From positions 16,863,541-16,927,540 of the forward strand of contig NC_133537.1 of the NCBI RefSeq assembly GCF_048544455.1: a stretch of DNA of 64,000 nucleotides. Reading direction: 5' to 3'. Source of the DNA: Silene latifolia. Its lineage: Eukaryota > Streptophyta > Magnoliopsida > Caryophyllales > Caryophyllaceae. Under the pieces are notes generated by a model. The model was not told where the DNA came from. It did not search any database and saw only the letters and a program-made list of their open reading frames with translations. A program made the translations under genes and the position numbers. Positions 31,665 to 42,400 of the stretch are shown in pieces. Numbering within the stretch: the stretch's first letter is position 1; each line of letters opens with the position of its first letter.

Positions 31665-32513
31665 ATGGTAAAGACTTCCTTCAATACAGCTATACCCACC
31701 AAACCCACGAAAATGACCTCTCTACCTGTCACATCTGACCCACCACCGACCTCTCTAAACATGCCTGCCCAAAAAGTCTTCCATGCTTTTCCTTCACAAA
31801 ACACAACCACGACTCCATCTCCATCACCGAACCCAGAACCACCTAATCCTCATCCTTCACCGATCTCCACGATCCCACCAACCACTGTCCCATCTGACGA
31901 CATCCCCATCTCCGCTATGGTCGGGCGTCATACTCGAGGTGGTCGAAAAAAGGGTGCCTCTGTCACAAGCTCCTCCACTGAGACCGTCACCGAAACCGTC
32001 AATGTGAATATCGATGACATTGAAGAAACTCCTATTGATTTGAATGAAAATCCGACCATGTCTGCTGATTCGGTTCCGGCTCCGGCAAAGAAAGGTAACA
32101 AAAGAAAGGATAAAGCCTCTTCATCCCAATTACCTCCCATCTCTGAAAGTGTCGAGCAAAGTGATATTGAAACCCCCACAATCAATCCCCCTGATGAAAC
32201 ACCCAGTGAACCACCCCTGAAAAAATCGAAACAATCAAAGAAAAAATTGGTGTATCTTTCACCCTCTGATTCGGTTTCCCTAACCTCTAAATGGGATTTG
32301 GCTCTTGTTTGGGATCAACTCGAAAGTCTAAATCTTCCTACCTCCATCTACAAAAATTGTGAGAGGTTGATGAATCCCAAAGCCATCCATTCTCCTCGGG
32401 TTTACAATCAATCTTGGTTCGAGCCTCCCGCCTTCCACACTGTCCGTGACATGATTTTGGCTCAAGGTTGGGAAAAATTGTTGGAATTGCGTGAACCGGT
32501 ATTTGTAAGTGAA
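31665..32513 (+). pseudogene. RT-D third ORF, first part (env position)
   Basis: This begins at ATG 31665, 330 bp after RNase H, in the place where SIRE elements carry an env-like ORF. 283 codons: a Pro/Ser/Thr-rich start, basic clusters (GRHTRGGRKKG, KKSKQSKKK) that could be nuclear signals, acidic patches, then a folded-looking region (LTSKWDLALVWDQLESLNLP, WEKLLELREPVF). No signal peptide or membrane segment is evident, so an envelope role is not supported. RT-E inserted after the GAA codon at 32511-32513; the frame resumes at 47294. The combined product would be about 500 residues before an internal stop. Confidence 0.75.
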
Positions 32514-32764
32514 TGATAACTATGTTATCACCCTACATTTTTGGCCTTAAACCCTTCACTTTGTCTTCATTTTGTTACATTCTTTAGCTAATTTAGCCTA
32601 GTCCATAATCGATTTTGCACTTATTCATTTTGTATATGGCCTTACGTAATTATAATATTATTTCACACTTTTTTAGGAGAACGTGAGAGGTGATATAGGG
32701 ACGGGACCTTTTTGCAAGGAGCGAAGCGGAAATCGAGAACCGTCTTGAGATTTTCCCAACTTCC

Positions 32765-32911
32765 ATGGGCGTTCAGACTCCAGGGCGGTGTTCCCACCTC
32801 TATCCGGTGCTCAAAATTGGCCTAGTGGGTGTTCAGAGATTCCATCCGGTGTTCCCACCTCTATCCGGTGTTCCCAAGAGGCGGCCGGCGTTCCCAACAC
32901 CGGATAGAGGT
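32765..32911. repeat. RT-E LTR inverted-repeat cassette
   Basis: Repeated units of (A)TCCGGTGTTCCC and GTTCAGACTCCAGG type. It contains a perfect 16-bp-arm hairpin: ACCTCTATCCGGTGTT at 32857-32872 and its reverse complement at 32896-32911, with a 23-bp loop. It ends about 45 bp upstream of the TATA box. The 3' LTR copy is at about 45812-45958 and appears unchanged. A diverged copy is inside the element at 40296-40448. Confidence 0.9.
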
Positions 32912-32955
32912 CTTTTGGGCTTTTCTTTGATTTTCGACCTTTGTAATTCCGTTTT

Positions 32956-32964
32956 GTATATATA
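32956..32964 (+). promoter_or_regulatory. TATA box of the RT-E 5' LTR
   Basis: GTATATATACCC follows the hairpin cassette. In the 3' LTR the same box (about 46013-46021) is preceded by an extra 11 bp (AATGGACCCTT or an equivalent placement). Confidence 0.6.
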
Positions 32965-34221
32965 CCCAACCCTATTTTCAGAAAACACAACATATTCCAT
33001 ACTAGATTTTAGATCAAAAAGTGAGTTGGTAGAGAAAATATTTGGGGAAGAAGTTGTAACATTGTTCTTCATCTTTTGCAATTATTCAATCCAATCATCT
33101 TTCTTGCCTTATAATTGTTGGTATATTTCCTTTGTCACTTCTTATTTTCCTCTTGTTTTTAGTTGTTGATTTAATTTCCCTTTGTTCATGTTTCTCCCAT
33201 TTTTGAATATTTGTTTTGCTTGAAGTCAAAGTTACCATCTTTTTGCCTAATTTCATTTTGATTGTGGTTTGATAACTTTGTTATCATCTTTTTGTTGCCA
33301 ATTGCATGCTTAGTAGTAATAATCGATTAATTATCATGTTAATGGTTAAAGTTGCCTCCTTTATTGCTTGTCTTGCTAAATTGACCATGATTAGTGAGTA
33401 GTACCCTTACTAGGGTGCGATTGGGCACTTACATGAGTGATTAAAATGCTTGATTCCATTTAAATAGTCATTAAGGGGAAATTGGTGGGGTTTACCTTAG
33501 GATTTATTTTGTTAATGTTGTGATTTGGGATTTTGGTTGATTGATGACCCTTGTCCACCAATGGGAATTGGTTAGGTCCTAAGTTGACCCCCCCTTTTAC
33601 ATCCTTTGCCTATTTGGGTTGAACCCGGGAGGGAGAGCCTAAAGAGGGTGCCTTTGGGGACCGGTTTGACCTTCACCTTTGGGAAAAGGGTTGGGAAGTC
33701 CGGGAATTTATCGTATACTTAGTGACTCCTAGCATAAATCGACTACCTTGGGGATGGCGCGCGTTCCTAGGGTCTTAGAATGTTGTATAGGAGATTCCGA
33801 GTCATGAGCCCGGGAGGGAGTTGAGTCGGTAGGTCTAGTGTCCTATTGTGTGCCCGGGAGGGAGTCAATAGGCGAGTTAGAGGCGTTTTCCCCCGCCTTG
33901 TGTACCCAAGATGACTTATTGCCGGAATTAGCATGATAATCATGAATGTTTGTAGCCTAATCGTGCCTTAGTCTTTTTATATCTTGAGTAAGCGTCTTTC
34001 CTTTTAGTTTTCTCTTTGAATTTAGTTGTTGCTTATTTAGTTTAAATTGTTAGTCATTTAGTGTAGCTTACTTAGTTATTTCACCAATCAATCCTTTTCC
34101 TTTGACTTAGCTAAACTTAAGAATAACAACAATTAGTAGTCTCCCAAACTCCTCGTGTTCGACCCTTACTAGTGCAACGCATCGTTCACTTGCGAGGTTT
34201 AACTTGAAGCCATCAAGTTTT

Positions 34222-34239
34222 TGGCGCCGTTGCCGGGGA
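34222..34239 (+). promoter_or_regulatory. RT-E primer binding site (tRNA-Asp)
   Basis: TGGCGCCGTTGCCGGGGA is exactly complementary to the 3' end of plant tRNA-Asp including CCA. It starts 7 bp after the LTR end. Confidence 0.92.
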
Positions 34240-34327
34240 GTTACGGCTAGATATTAATCATTTTTGTTCTAGTTTAGACTAAGTCCTTTGTTACTAATCT
34301 TTTCTTTCAAGTGCTTAGGTCTTTTGC

Positions 34328-37300
34328 ATGAGTAGGCGACAAAGAAGAGGTCAACCAACTTATCCTATTGATCTTGAAATTGAAGCTACGGCAAGAAGAC
34401 TTAATTCTCTAAGAAGAAGGGGTTTTCTAGACACACCACCAATAGAAGAAGGTAATCACCAAGAAGCTACCGAAGTGTTTGAAAATCCTTTTGGGGTTTT
34501 AGAAGAAGAACCTAACACCATGGGTGATCCGGTTCCGATAAGAGACACTATGGCTCCTAAGCACATAGTCAATCCAAGCATCCAAAGGCCACGAATTCAA
34601 GCTAATAACTTTGAGATTAAAAATGCCTTGCTCAACCTTGTTCAAGACAACCAATTTGGAGGAGGTCCCTTGGAGAACCCAAATGATCATCTAAATGATT
34701 TCCTTGAAAATTGTGATATGTACAAGTCAAATGGGGTTTCCGATGACGCGGTTCGCCTTAGGTTGTTCCCCCGTTCTCTTAGGGGTTCGGCCAAGGATTG
34801 GTTGAAGAATTGTGACCCGGATTCCTTCAAAACATGGGATGAGTTGGCTTCGGCATTTTTGAACAAATATTTCCCACCCTCAAGAACGGCCAAGGTTAAG
34901 AGTGAACTACAAAGCTTTACTCAAGAAGAGGATGAGACCTTATATGAGGCATGGGAACGGTATAAGAAGCTCCAACGGTTATGCCCTCACCATGGCATCT
35001 CCGAGGCCGAGCTAGTGAACAATTTTTACAAAGGGTTGACTCAAGACCTTAGGCTTTCATTGGATGCGGGATCGGAAAAAGGTGCCTTAGACATTTTGGG
35101 GCATAAAGCGGCAAAGGAATTAATTGAGGAGATGGCCTCAAGAACTATGGAATGGGGAAGTGATAGGCAAATGAGAAAGGGCAAGAGCAAGGATTCTAAT
35201 TCGGTTTTGAATGTGGAGGTTAAGGGTATGTTAGATGAACTCACCCAACAAGTTGCTTTGCTAAATTCAAAACCTAAAGGCTCCGATATGAGGCAAGTCT
35301 TGTCTTGTGAGTTGTGTGGTGAACAAGGGCATACTCCCATTGGGTATCCTTTGATTTCACCCCTCCAAGAGGAATGCTATGAGCAAGCAAATGGAATTTG
35401 GGAATCCACAAGTGCAAGGCAAGGGTTCAACAATAGTAACAACAACCAATTCGTCAATGGAAAAAGAACTCACCCTTTCTTGTCTTATGCTTCACAAAAC
35501 ATTCAAAATCCAACCACTTCCCAACCTCAACAACAACAAAGGTTCAATCAAAACTCTCAATTCCAAAGACAAATTCCACCCGGTTTCCAAGGGAAACAAT
35601 TCATCACCCAAAACCAACAACCATTTGGGGGTTTCAAGGGGCAAAATTTCAATCAACAACAAACCCAAAATTTCCAACCACAAAACCAAAACTTCCAAAC
35701 CCCTCAAAAACCATCTTGGGAACAAGCCTTTGAACAATTGGTTATTGCAAATCAAAAATCCGACTCAAAGCTTGATAACCACATTGCCTCACAAAACCGG
35801 GTTAATGATGAAATACGAGCATCCCAAAAGGCTACGGAAACTCATGTAGCCCAAATTTCTCAACAATTGGGGCAATTGGCTCAAAATCCGGGGAAGTTTC
35901 CGGGTAATACGGTTAACCCAAGGGAGATGAATGCGGTATTTTTGAGGAGTGGGAAGCAATTGGAGGAGGTTGAGAAATCTCCTAAGTGGAAGAGGAAGAG
36001 GGTGTCTAGTGAGGAAGTGAAAGAGCACCCGGTTGAAGTTGTGAAAGAAGATGAGATTATGGTGGAGAAGTCTAAGGAGGTGGAGATGGTTGATCCTCCA
36101 AAGCAAGATGAACATATTGCAACTAAGGCCAAAGAATGTACTCCACCACCAAGGGAGTATGTAGCACCAGTACCCTTTCCACAAAGGCTTGCAAGGCCTA
36201 GGCTTGAAAAGAAATATGAGAAGTTTGTTGAGATCTTGAAGGGAATGAATGTCACTATTCCTTTCCTTGATATGATTACCGAAATTCCATCTTATGGCAA
36301 GTTTCTTAAGGAACTTGTCACTTTGAAGAAGAAGAATGGAGAGGTGCAAACCATCAACCTCTCTAAGGAATGTAGTGCTATTCTTACTCACACCAACAAG
36401 CTTCCAAACAAGTTAGAAGATCCGGGTAGCTTCTCAATCCCTTGTTCTATCCAAGGGGTGGCTATTAAAAGAGCATTGTGTGACTTGGGGGCTAGTGTGA
36501 GCCTCATGCCACTATCAATCTTCAAGAGGCTTGATTTGGGAGATTTGAAACCAACTAGAGTTTCACTTCAACTTGCCGATCGGTCGGTCAAATTTCCCAT
36601 TGGTGTGATTGAAGATGTACCCTTGGTTGTTGGGAAGCTTGTCATACCATGTGATTTCTTTGTTATGGATATGCCCGAGGATTACAATGTGCCTATTATT
36701 TTGGGGCGGCCTTGTCTTGCTACCGGTGGAGCTATGATCGATGTAAAGAGTGGCAAGTTGTCTTTGCAAGTGGGTGAAGATAGAGTGGACTTTGAACTCC
36801 ACAAGTCCATGGAAGCTCCATCTCTAGGTGACACTTGTTGCATTGTAGACATCCTTGAGAACCCCATGGAGGAGCATGACCCAAAAGCTTCCTCTATGGA
36901 TCCTTTGGAGACTTGTCTTGTTAGTGGGTATGAGGTCGATGACAAAGATGTTGAGACTCTTGCATATGTATGGATGTTGGATTCGGCTCCAATTCATGAA
37001 CAAGCTCCCAAGTTTGAAGTGTTAGAAGTCGGTAAGAAGGAGGAGAGTTCCACGCCTCCTCCTACGGTTGAACTTAAACCTCTTCCCTCTTCTTTGAAGT
37101 ATGAATTTATAGGTGACAATTCCACTTTTCCCGTCATCATCAATAGTGCACTTGCTGACACCCAAACCTCAAAACTAATTTCTTTGCTCAAAAGGTTCAA
37201 GGGTGTCCTTGGGTACACTATTGGTGACCTCAAGGGGATTAGCCCCTCTTTGTGCACTCACAAAATTTTACTTGAAAATGAGGATGCATCCTCAATAGAG

Positions 37301-39019
37301 GCACAAAGAAGGCTTAATCCCATAATGAAAGAGGTCCTTAAGCTACTTGACGCCGGCATTATCTATCCTATTTCGGATAGTAGGTGGGTAAGCCCGGTTC
37401 ATGTAGTTCCCAAAAAAGGAGGCATGACGGTAGTGCGAAATGACAAGAATGAATTGATTCCTACAAGGACGGTAACCGGGTGGAGAATGTGCGTGGACTA
37501 TAGGAAGTTGAACAAATCCACCCGGAAGGATCACTTTCCCTTACCGTTCATGGATCAAATGCTAGAAAGATTAGCTCAACACAACTATTTTTGCTTCTTG
37601 GATGGCTATTCGGGATTTTTCCAAATCCCTATCCATCCAAGTGACCAAGAAAAGACCACCTTTACTTGTCCATTTGGCACCTATGCATATAGGAGGATGC
37701 CATTTGGACTATGTAATGCTCCATCTACTTTTCAAAGAGCTATGATGTCAATTTTCTCCGATTTCATTGAACAAGAAATGGAAGTTTTCATGGATGATTT
37801 CTCGGTTGTTGGGAAAAGTTTTGAAAATTGTTTAATGAATTTGGAGAAGGTTTTGAGCAAGTGTCAAGAGTCTCACCTTGTGCTTAATTGGGAGAAGTGC
37901 CATTTCATGGTACAAGAAGGTGTTGTGTTGGGACACATAGTGTCAAATCGTGGGATAGAAGTTGATAAGGCTAAGGTAGAGGTCATTGCTAGTCTTCCAC
38001 CTCCCACCAATGTCAAGGGGGTGAGAAGTTTCCTTGGACATGCGGGCTTTTATCGCCGCTTCATCAAGGACTTCTCCAAGATTGCTAGACCTTTGACCGA
38101 GTTGTTAGCCAAAGATACTCCTTTTGTGTTCTCTAACCGTTGTCTTGATGCTTTTAATAGGTTGAAAGAAGCTTTGACTAGTGCTCCAATTATACAACCT
38201 CCGGATTGGAGCTTGCCGTTTGAGTTAATGTGCGATGCAAGCGATCATGCCTTGGGCGCGGTTTTAGGCCAAAGGAAGGATGGAAAGGTACATGCAATTC
38301 ATTATGCAAGCAAAACTCTTGATGATGCTCAAACAAATTACTCAACAACGGAAAAGGAGCTTTTGGCCGTGGTTTTTGCAATGGAAAAGTTCCGGACCTA
38401 TTTGGTGGGAGCTAAAGTTATAGTGTTCACCGATCATGTTTCTTTGAGACACTTGCTCATCAAGAAGGAATCCAAGCCTCGGTTGATTAGGTGGATATTA
38501 CTTCTCCAAGAGTTTGACATGGAAATTAGGGATAAGAAAGGAGTTGAAAATGTGGTGGCCGACCATTTATCCCGGCTAATCAACCTCAATGTTGACAATG
38601 GGCTCCCTATCAATGATTATTTGCCCGATGACCACTTGTTGTCCCTAAGCTTGGGAGAAGCACCGTGGTATGCGGATATTGTCAATTATTTGGTCTCCGG
38701 GATAATTCCTCATGATTATGACTATCACAACAAGAAGAAGTTCCTTCATGATGTGAAACACTATTATTGGGATGACCCATGTTTGTATAAGTCTTGTGCC
38801 GATGGGATGATAAGAAGGTGTGTTCCGAGAGAGGAAGCTACCTTCATAATGAGCCATTGCCATGACTTACCTTGTGGTGGCCATGCAAGTTCCAAGAAAA
38901 CGGCCGCTAAAGTACTTCAATGCGGTTTCTTTTGGCCCTCTCTATTCCGTGACGTAGCCTTTTATGTTAAAGGATGTGATAAATGTCAAAGGAGTGGAAA
39001 TATCACAAGGAAACATTAA
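34328..39019 (+). CDS. gag-pol: RT-E Gag-Pol polyprotein (Gag, protease, RT, RNase H, integrase zinc domain)
   Basis: One open frame of 1,563 codons from an ATG 88 bp after the primer site. The Gag domain (RLRLFPRSLRGSAKDWLKNC) is near residues 140-230. The zinc knuckle near 325 reads CELCGEQGHTPIGY, so the last Cys is Tyr. A Gln/Asn-rich tail and coiled-coil-like segment follow. The protease at about 690-830 has ALCDLGASVSLMP and ILGRPCL. RT at about 1000-1260 has the catalytic FMDDFSVVG near 1153. RNase H is near 1300-1430 ([23 protein letters not shown]). The integrase HHCC domain is near 1507-1560 (SHCHDLPCGGHASSKKTAAK, KGCDKCQRSG). It ends at TAA 39017-39019; the same frame continues as integrase core. 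Confidence 0.93.
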   Translation: MSRRQRRGQPTYPIDLEIEATARRLNSLRRRGFLDTPPIEEGNHQEATEVFENPFGVLEEEPNTMGDPVPIRDTMAPKHIVNPSIQRPRIQANNFEIKNALLNLVQDNQFGGGPLENPNDHLNDFLENCDMYKSNGVSDDAVRLRLFPRSLRGSAKDWLKNCDPDSFKTWDELASAFLNKYFPPSRTAKVKSELQSFTQEEDETLYEAWERYKKLQRLCPHHGISEAELVNNFYKGLTQDLRLSLDAGSEKGALDILGHKAAKELIEEMASRTMEWGSDRQMRKGKSKDSNSVLNVEVKGMLDELTQQVALLNSKPKGSDMRQVLSCELCGEQGHTPIGYPLISPLQEECYEQANGIWESTSARQGFNNSNNNQFVNGKRTHPFLSYASQNIQNPTTSQPQQQQRFNQNSQFQRQIPPGFQGKQFITQNQQPFGGFKGQNFNQQQTQNFQPQNQNFQTPQKPSWEQAFEQLVIANQKSDSKLDNHIASQNRVNDEIRASQKATETHVAQISQQLGQLAQNPGKFPGNTVNPREMNAVFLRSGKQLEEVEKSPKWKRKRVSSEEVKEHPVEVVKEDEIMVEKSKEVEMVDPPKQDEHIATKAKECTPPPREYVAPVPFPQRLARPRLEKKYEKFVEILKGMNVTIPFLDMITEIPSYGKFLKELVTLKKKNGEVQTINLSKECSAILTHTNKLPNKLEDPGSFSIPCSIQGVAIKRALCDLGASVSLMPLSIFKRLDLGDLKPTRVSLQLADRSVKFPIGVIEDVPLVVGKLVIPCDFFVMDMPEDYNVPIILGRPCLATGGAMIDVKSGKLSLQVGEDRVDFELHKSMEAPSLGDTCCIVDILENPMEEHDPKASSMDPLETCLVSGYEVDDKDVETLAYVWMLDSAPIHEQAPKFEVLEVGKKEESSTPPPTVELKPLPSSLKYEFIGDNSTFPVIINSALADTQTSKLISLLKRFKGVLGYTIGDLKGISPSLCTHKILLENEDASSIEAQRRLNPIMKEVLKLLDAGIIYPISDSRWVSPVHVVPKKGGMTVVRNDKNELIPTRTVTGWRMCVDYRKLNKSTRKDHFPLPFMDQMLERLAQHNYFCFLDGYSGFFQIPIHPSDQEKTTFTCPFGTYAYRRMPFGLCNAPSTFQRAMMSIFSDFIEQEMEVFMDDFSVVGKSFENCLMNLEKVLSKCQESHLVLNWEKCHFMVQEGVVLGHIVSNRGIEVDKAKVEVIASLPPPTNVKGVRSFLGHAGFYRRFIKDFSKIARPLTELLAKDTPFVFSNRCLDAFNRLKEALTSAPIIQPPDWSLPFELMCDASDHALGAVLGQRKDGKVHAIHYASKTLDDAQTNYSTTEKELLAVVFAMEKFRTYLVGAKVIVFTDHVSLRHLLIKKESKPRLIRWILLLQEFDMEIRDKKGVENVVADHLSRLINLNVDNGLPINDYLPDDHLLSLSLGEAPWYADIVNYLVSGIIPHDYDYHNKKKFLHDVKHYYWDDPCLYKSCADGMIRRCVPREEATFIMSHCHDLPCGGHASSKKTAAKVLQCGFFWPSLFRDVAFYVKGCDKCQRSGNITRKH

Positions 39020-39916
39020 ATGCCAATGAATTTCATGCTTGAGGTTGAGCTTTTTGACGTGTGGGGGATAGATTATCAAGGTCCCTTCCCATCATCGTTT
39101 GGAAATCAATACATACTTGTGGCGGTCGACTATGTAAGCAAATGGGTTGAGGCCATCCCGACCAAAACTTGTGATGCTAAGGAAGTGATCAAGCTACTTC
39201 AAAGGATCATTTTTCCAAGGTTTGGGGTCCCGAGAGTCCTCATTAGCGATCGTGGCACGCATTTCGGAGAAAGAGCATTAGAAGCCTTGTTGAGAAAGTA
39301 TGGTGTGCAACAAAGGAAGAGTCTTGCTTACCATCCACAAGCCAATGGGCAAGCCGAGATTTCTAACCGGGAGTTGAAGACAATACTTGAGAGGACCGTG
39401 AACAAGTCGAGAAAAGATTGGTCCTTAAAGATTGATGATGCTTTGTGGGCTTACCGGACGGCCTTCAAAACACCAATCGGTACCTCACCATTCCGATTGG
39501 TGTATGGCAAGGCATGTCATTTGCCGGTGGAACTTGAACACAAGGCATATTGGGCTATTAAGCATCTCAATTATGACTTGAAGGCGGCCGGTGAGAAGAG
39601 GCTCCTTGATTTGAATGAATTGGAGGAATTTAGGCTCGAGGCCTATGAGAATGCCAAGTTATACAAAGAAAGGACGAAAAGATTTCATGACAAGTGCATC
39701 ATTAGGAGAGAGTTCAAGGAAGGTGAATCGGTTCTACTTTATGATACCCGTTTGAAGCTTTTTTCCGGGAAGTTGAAGTCGAAATGGTCCGGACCATTCA
39801 CCGTTGTCCGATCTTTCCCTCATGGGGCGGTTGAAATAGCCCAAGGAGAGCGAACTTTTAAAGTAAACGGTCAAAGATTAAAGCACTATTATGTGGGCAA
39901 TCCCGTTCAAAGATAG
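39020..39916 (+). CDS. pol: RT-E integrase catalytic core and C-terminal domain
   Basis: 298 codons in exactly the same frame as the preceding ORF, separated by one TAA. Core residues: D in [13 protein letters not shown] in [12 protein letters not shown] in [12 protein letters not shown], a complete DDE set. C-terminal part: [20 protein letters not shown], the GPY/F-like module. RT-A has Glu (GAG) at the place of this stop, which indicates a recent nonsense change, but read-through cannot be ruled out. Integrase inserts the DNA copy into the genome. Confidence 0.92.
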   Translation: MPMNFMLEVELFDVWGIDYQGPFPSSFGNQYILVAVDYVSKWVEAIPTKTCDAKEVIKLLQRIIFPRFGVPRVLISDRGTHFGERALEALLRKYGVQQRKSLAYHPQANGQAEISNRELKTILERTVNKSRKDWSLKIDDALWAYRTAFKTPIGTSPFRLVYGKACHLPVELEHKAYWAIKHLNYDLKAAGEKRLLDLNELEEFRLEAYENAKLYKERTKRFHDKCIIRREFKEGESVLLYDTRLKLFSGKLKSKWSGPFTVVRSFPHGAVEIAQGERTFKVNGQRLKHYYVGNPVQR

Positions 39917-39991
39917 ATGAAGATCCTTGAAACCTTCCTAGTCAATTAAGCTATTTCTTCATCTTTATGAAAATTGTTTGCTTGTTTACTT

Positions 39992-40039
39992 GGTCGAGCC
40001 TACGACGTTAAACAAGGGCGCTTTTCGGGAGGCAACCCA
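39992..40039 (+). other. Conserved non-coding block after integrase (RT-E)
   Basis: GGTCGAGCCTACGACGTTAA and ACAAGGGCGC…GGGAGGCAACCCA are shared with RT-A at 52660-52708 although the surroundings differ. GGGAGGCAACCC can fold as a small stem-loop. It lies between integrase and the env-position ORF. Confidence 0.6.
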
Positions 40040-40295
40040 AACGATTAATGATTTTTGGAAATTAGAGGCGCGGTCGGCGCGGATATCCGGAGTTTGAAAT
40101 TGCAAATTAGTGAAATTGGGGCTAGTTCACTTGAAATTTGGAGGAATTTTTGGGTTTTTAATCGAATTTCACATTCTCATGAAATTTTGAGGAAGAGTAA
40201 GGTCGTCTCGGGCAAAAACATCAGTTAAGGAGTGACTCGGGATCATCCCGTCTCGAAATTCATGCACGAAAATCGAGAAAGGGACCCCCAACAAT

Positions 40296-40448
40296 AGTGT
40301 ATCCGGCGTCCAGACTCCAGGCCGGTGTTCATTGGCTTGATCCGGCGTTAAAATTACACTTGTGGGCGTTCAGCAGTTTCATCCGGTGTTCAGGCCTGTA
40401 TCCGGCGCTCCCAAGAGGCGGCCGATGTTGGGAACACCGGACAGAGGG
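40296..40448. repeat. RT-E internal copy of the LTR cassette
   Basis: ATCCGGCG, GTTCAGACTCCAGG-like, CATCCGGTGTTCA and CCCAAGAGGCGGCCG words occur in the same order as in the LTR cassette at 32765-32911. It is clearly the same cassette but diverged. It lies about 385 bp upstream of the env-position ORF start. Confidence 0.8.
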
Positions 40449-40833
40449 TTTATTTCGAAAAAAAAAAAAAAATAGCATTTTCTACCCGTGAAACCCACCT
40501 CTTTCCTCACTTTTCAGTTGTATACATTTCAAAAACCCCAATTTTTCACCCAAACCCCATATTTTCGACACTAATATCCCAGATTTGCCTCATTGTTTTG
40601 CAATTTCTCTTCACAACAATTGCATATTCTTGTCCCTTGTGCTTGAATCTTTCTTTTCTTGGTGCTTATTTGAAGAAATCTGTGGGGAATCATCATCATC
40701 CTCCATTTTTGGGTCATCTTATCAAGCTATTTTCCTCCATTGTTGGTATTTCAAGCTTTGGGAGCAATTTTTCAGCAACAAGGAGCATTAAAAAGGCGTA
40801 TTTGGGTAGGATTGGTGATTTGTTTCTTCAAAA

Positions 40834-42400
40834 ATGTGTAAAAGGTCGAGACCGTGTCCGGATACTCTAGCCATGGTATGTTCCTCTTCCTCATCATCTT
40901 TTATTCCCACCATCCCTTATAATTCATTTAAGCATGTGGATAAAACCTGGAAAATGGGTTTTAGTAGAAAAGAGGACCTTAAGGATTTTCAAATGTGGGT
41001 CCAAAAAGGGTGGGAATCGACCCGATGGGCCGATATTGAGACAATGCAAATTTTGGGGGTAGAGGATGATGTTAGGATGCTTTGTGACAGGATAAGGATT
41101 AGGGCATTCTATGATGCCAAGGACAAGACTTATGTAGCCCTTGCTAGCGAGTTCCTCGCTACTTGGAGGAGCGACTACACCGTCACTCCATTCACTTGCG
41201 ATTTCCAACTCCGAGGAACTCGCCATAGGATGACTGTAGAGGAATTTGGTAAACTTTTAGGCCTTGAATCGGTATCGGGGGGAGCTCATAAGGCCTCTCG
41301 GATGGGACCTCAAAGGGATGTTCGGGGGGGAATTGTGGAAATTGCTCACCCGGCGGAAAGAAAAATTTAGGGCCGGGAAGGAGTACAACAAATCAATTCG
41401 AAACCCCGCTATTCGCTACTTTGCACGAATCCTCTCTAACTCCCTTTTCCCCTCCAAAGAGACACACTATAATGTGAGTGCTTGCGCACTCCAACTTTTA
41501 CATGAGGCCCTCATGGAAACCCCCCATACGGTTGACATTACCCTCGCCCTAGCAAACCACTTTGTCAAGATTGTTGACCAACCCCCTACCAACATTGCTT
41601 GTGGAGGTATAGTTTCTATTCTTGCTAGGGTACTCCACCATGATGTTTCGGATCTCGTGGCTTATGATGAGGCTACTAAGCTCAATGGACCCTACCTTAA
41701 GATGCTCATTAAGGAGCCTAAATTCTTCCTTTTCACCATAACCCCCAAGAGAGCACTCGTGGTACCGAACACTCCGCGGACCACTCTCTCGAACCGAAGC
41801 AATTGGAGTATGCCCTTGGGACCGGGGGAATATGTGAGGCTTAAGAGAAGTAAGGATGACGAAGAGGGGTATTGGGATGTTGCTCACTATGACCTTGTAG
41901 ATGGAAAATTGCAATACGAGTCCGGGTCGGAAGAGGAAGAGGATCCACGACCTCAACCCCATCCACAACCTCAACCCGAAGTCGGTACCTCCTCCCATGC
42001 CCACCCCTCCTTCTTTGATGACCCGAATTTTCAAACTCAATGGAATGAGATGTACCAAAGATCTATATCAACCGAGAACCTTGCCCGACAAGCTTATGGG
42101 GCCGCTCTTGAAGGCAAAAACATCGCCTTACTTAACCAAGACTTGATCAAACAAGGAAACTTGAGACAAGAACACCTTGAACTTCAAATGAGGAATATGC
42201 AATTGAACTACCTTAACCCCATGTTCACCAACACCATGGGGTACCCTCCTCCGAACTACAACCCTTACCAACCTACTTTTATGCCCCCGGCGGATTGGGA
42301 CCCTTACCACCCGGTCCACTACCCGCCACCACCCTTGGGGCCTTTCTATAGTTACCCATTCGACCCCAACCAACAACCTCCCCAAGACCCACCTTATTGA
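40834..42400 (+). pseudogene. RT-E env-position ORF (one frameshift)
   Basis: The third ORF of Athila-type elements. The first frame (40834-41370) gives a plant transposon-type domain (WKMGFSRKEDLKDFQMWVQK, FLATWRSDYTVTPFTCDFQL, TVEEFGKLLGLE). After a shift of one base between about 41261 and 41370 (runs of six and seven G lie here) the second frame continues (GELWKLLTRRKEKFRAGKEY to 42400) and ends in a Pro/Tyr-rich tail. The homologous RT-A ORF breaks at the same place. There is no clear signal peptide or membrane helix, so an envelope function is not shown. Confidence 0.75.

Larger units (their letters stand above)
32514..34215 (+). repeat. RT-E 5' LTR
   Basis: This 1,702-bp LTR has the hairpin cassette at 32765-32911 and a TATA box (TATATATACCC) at about 32957. 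It is nearly identical to 45560-47288. Confidence 0.95.

Noticed and set aside
35492-36391. Long minus-strand open frames opposite RT-E gag
   Set aside because: Antisense shadows of the coding frame; no domain recognised.
40834-42400. A genuine viral envelope gene in RT-E
   Set aside because: No signal peptide, cleavage site or membrane helix is visible; only the position after pol is env-like.
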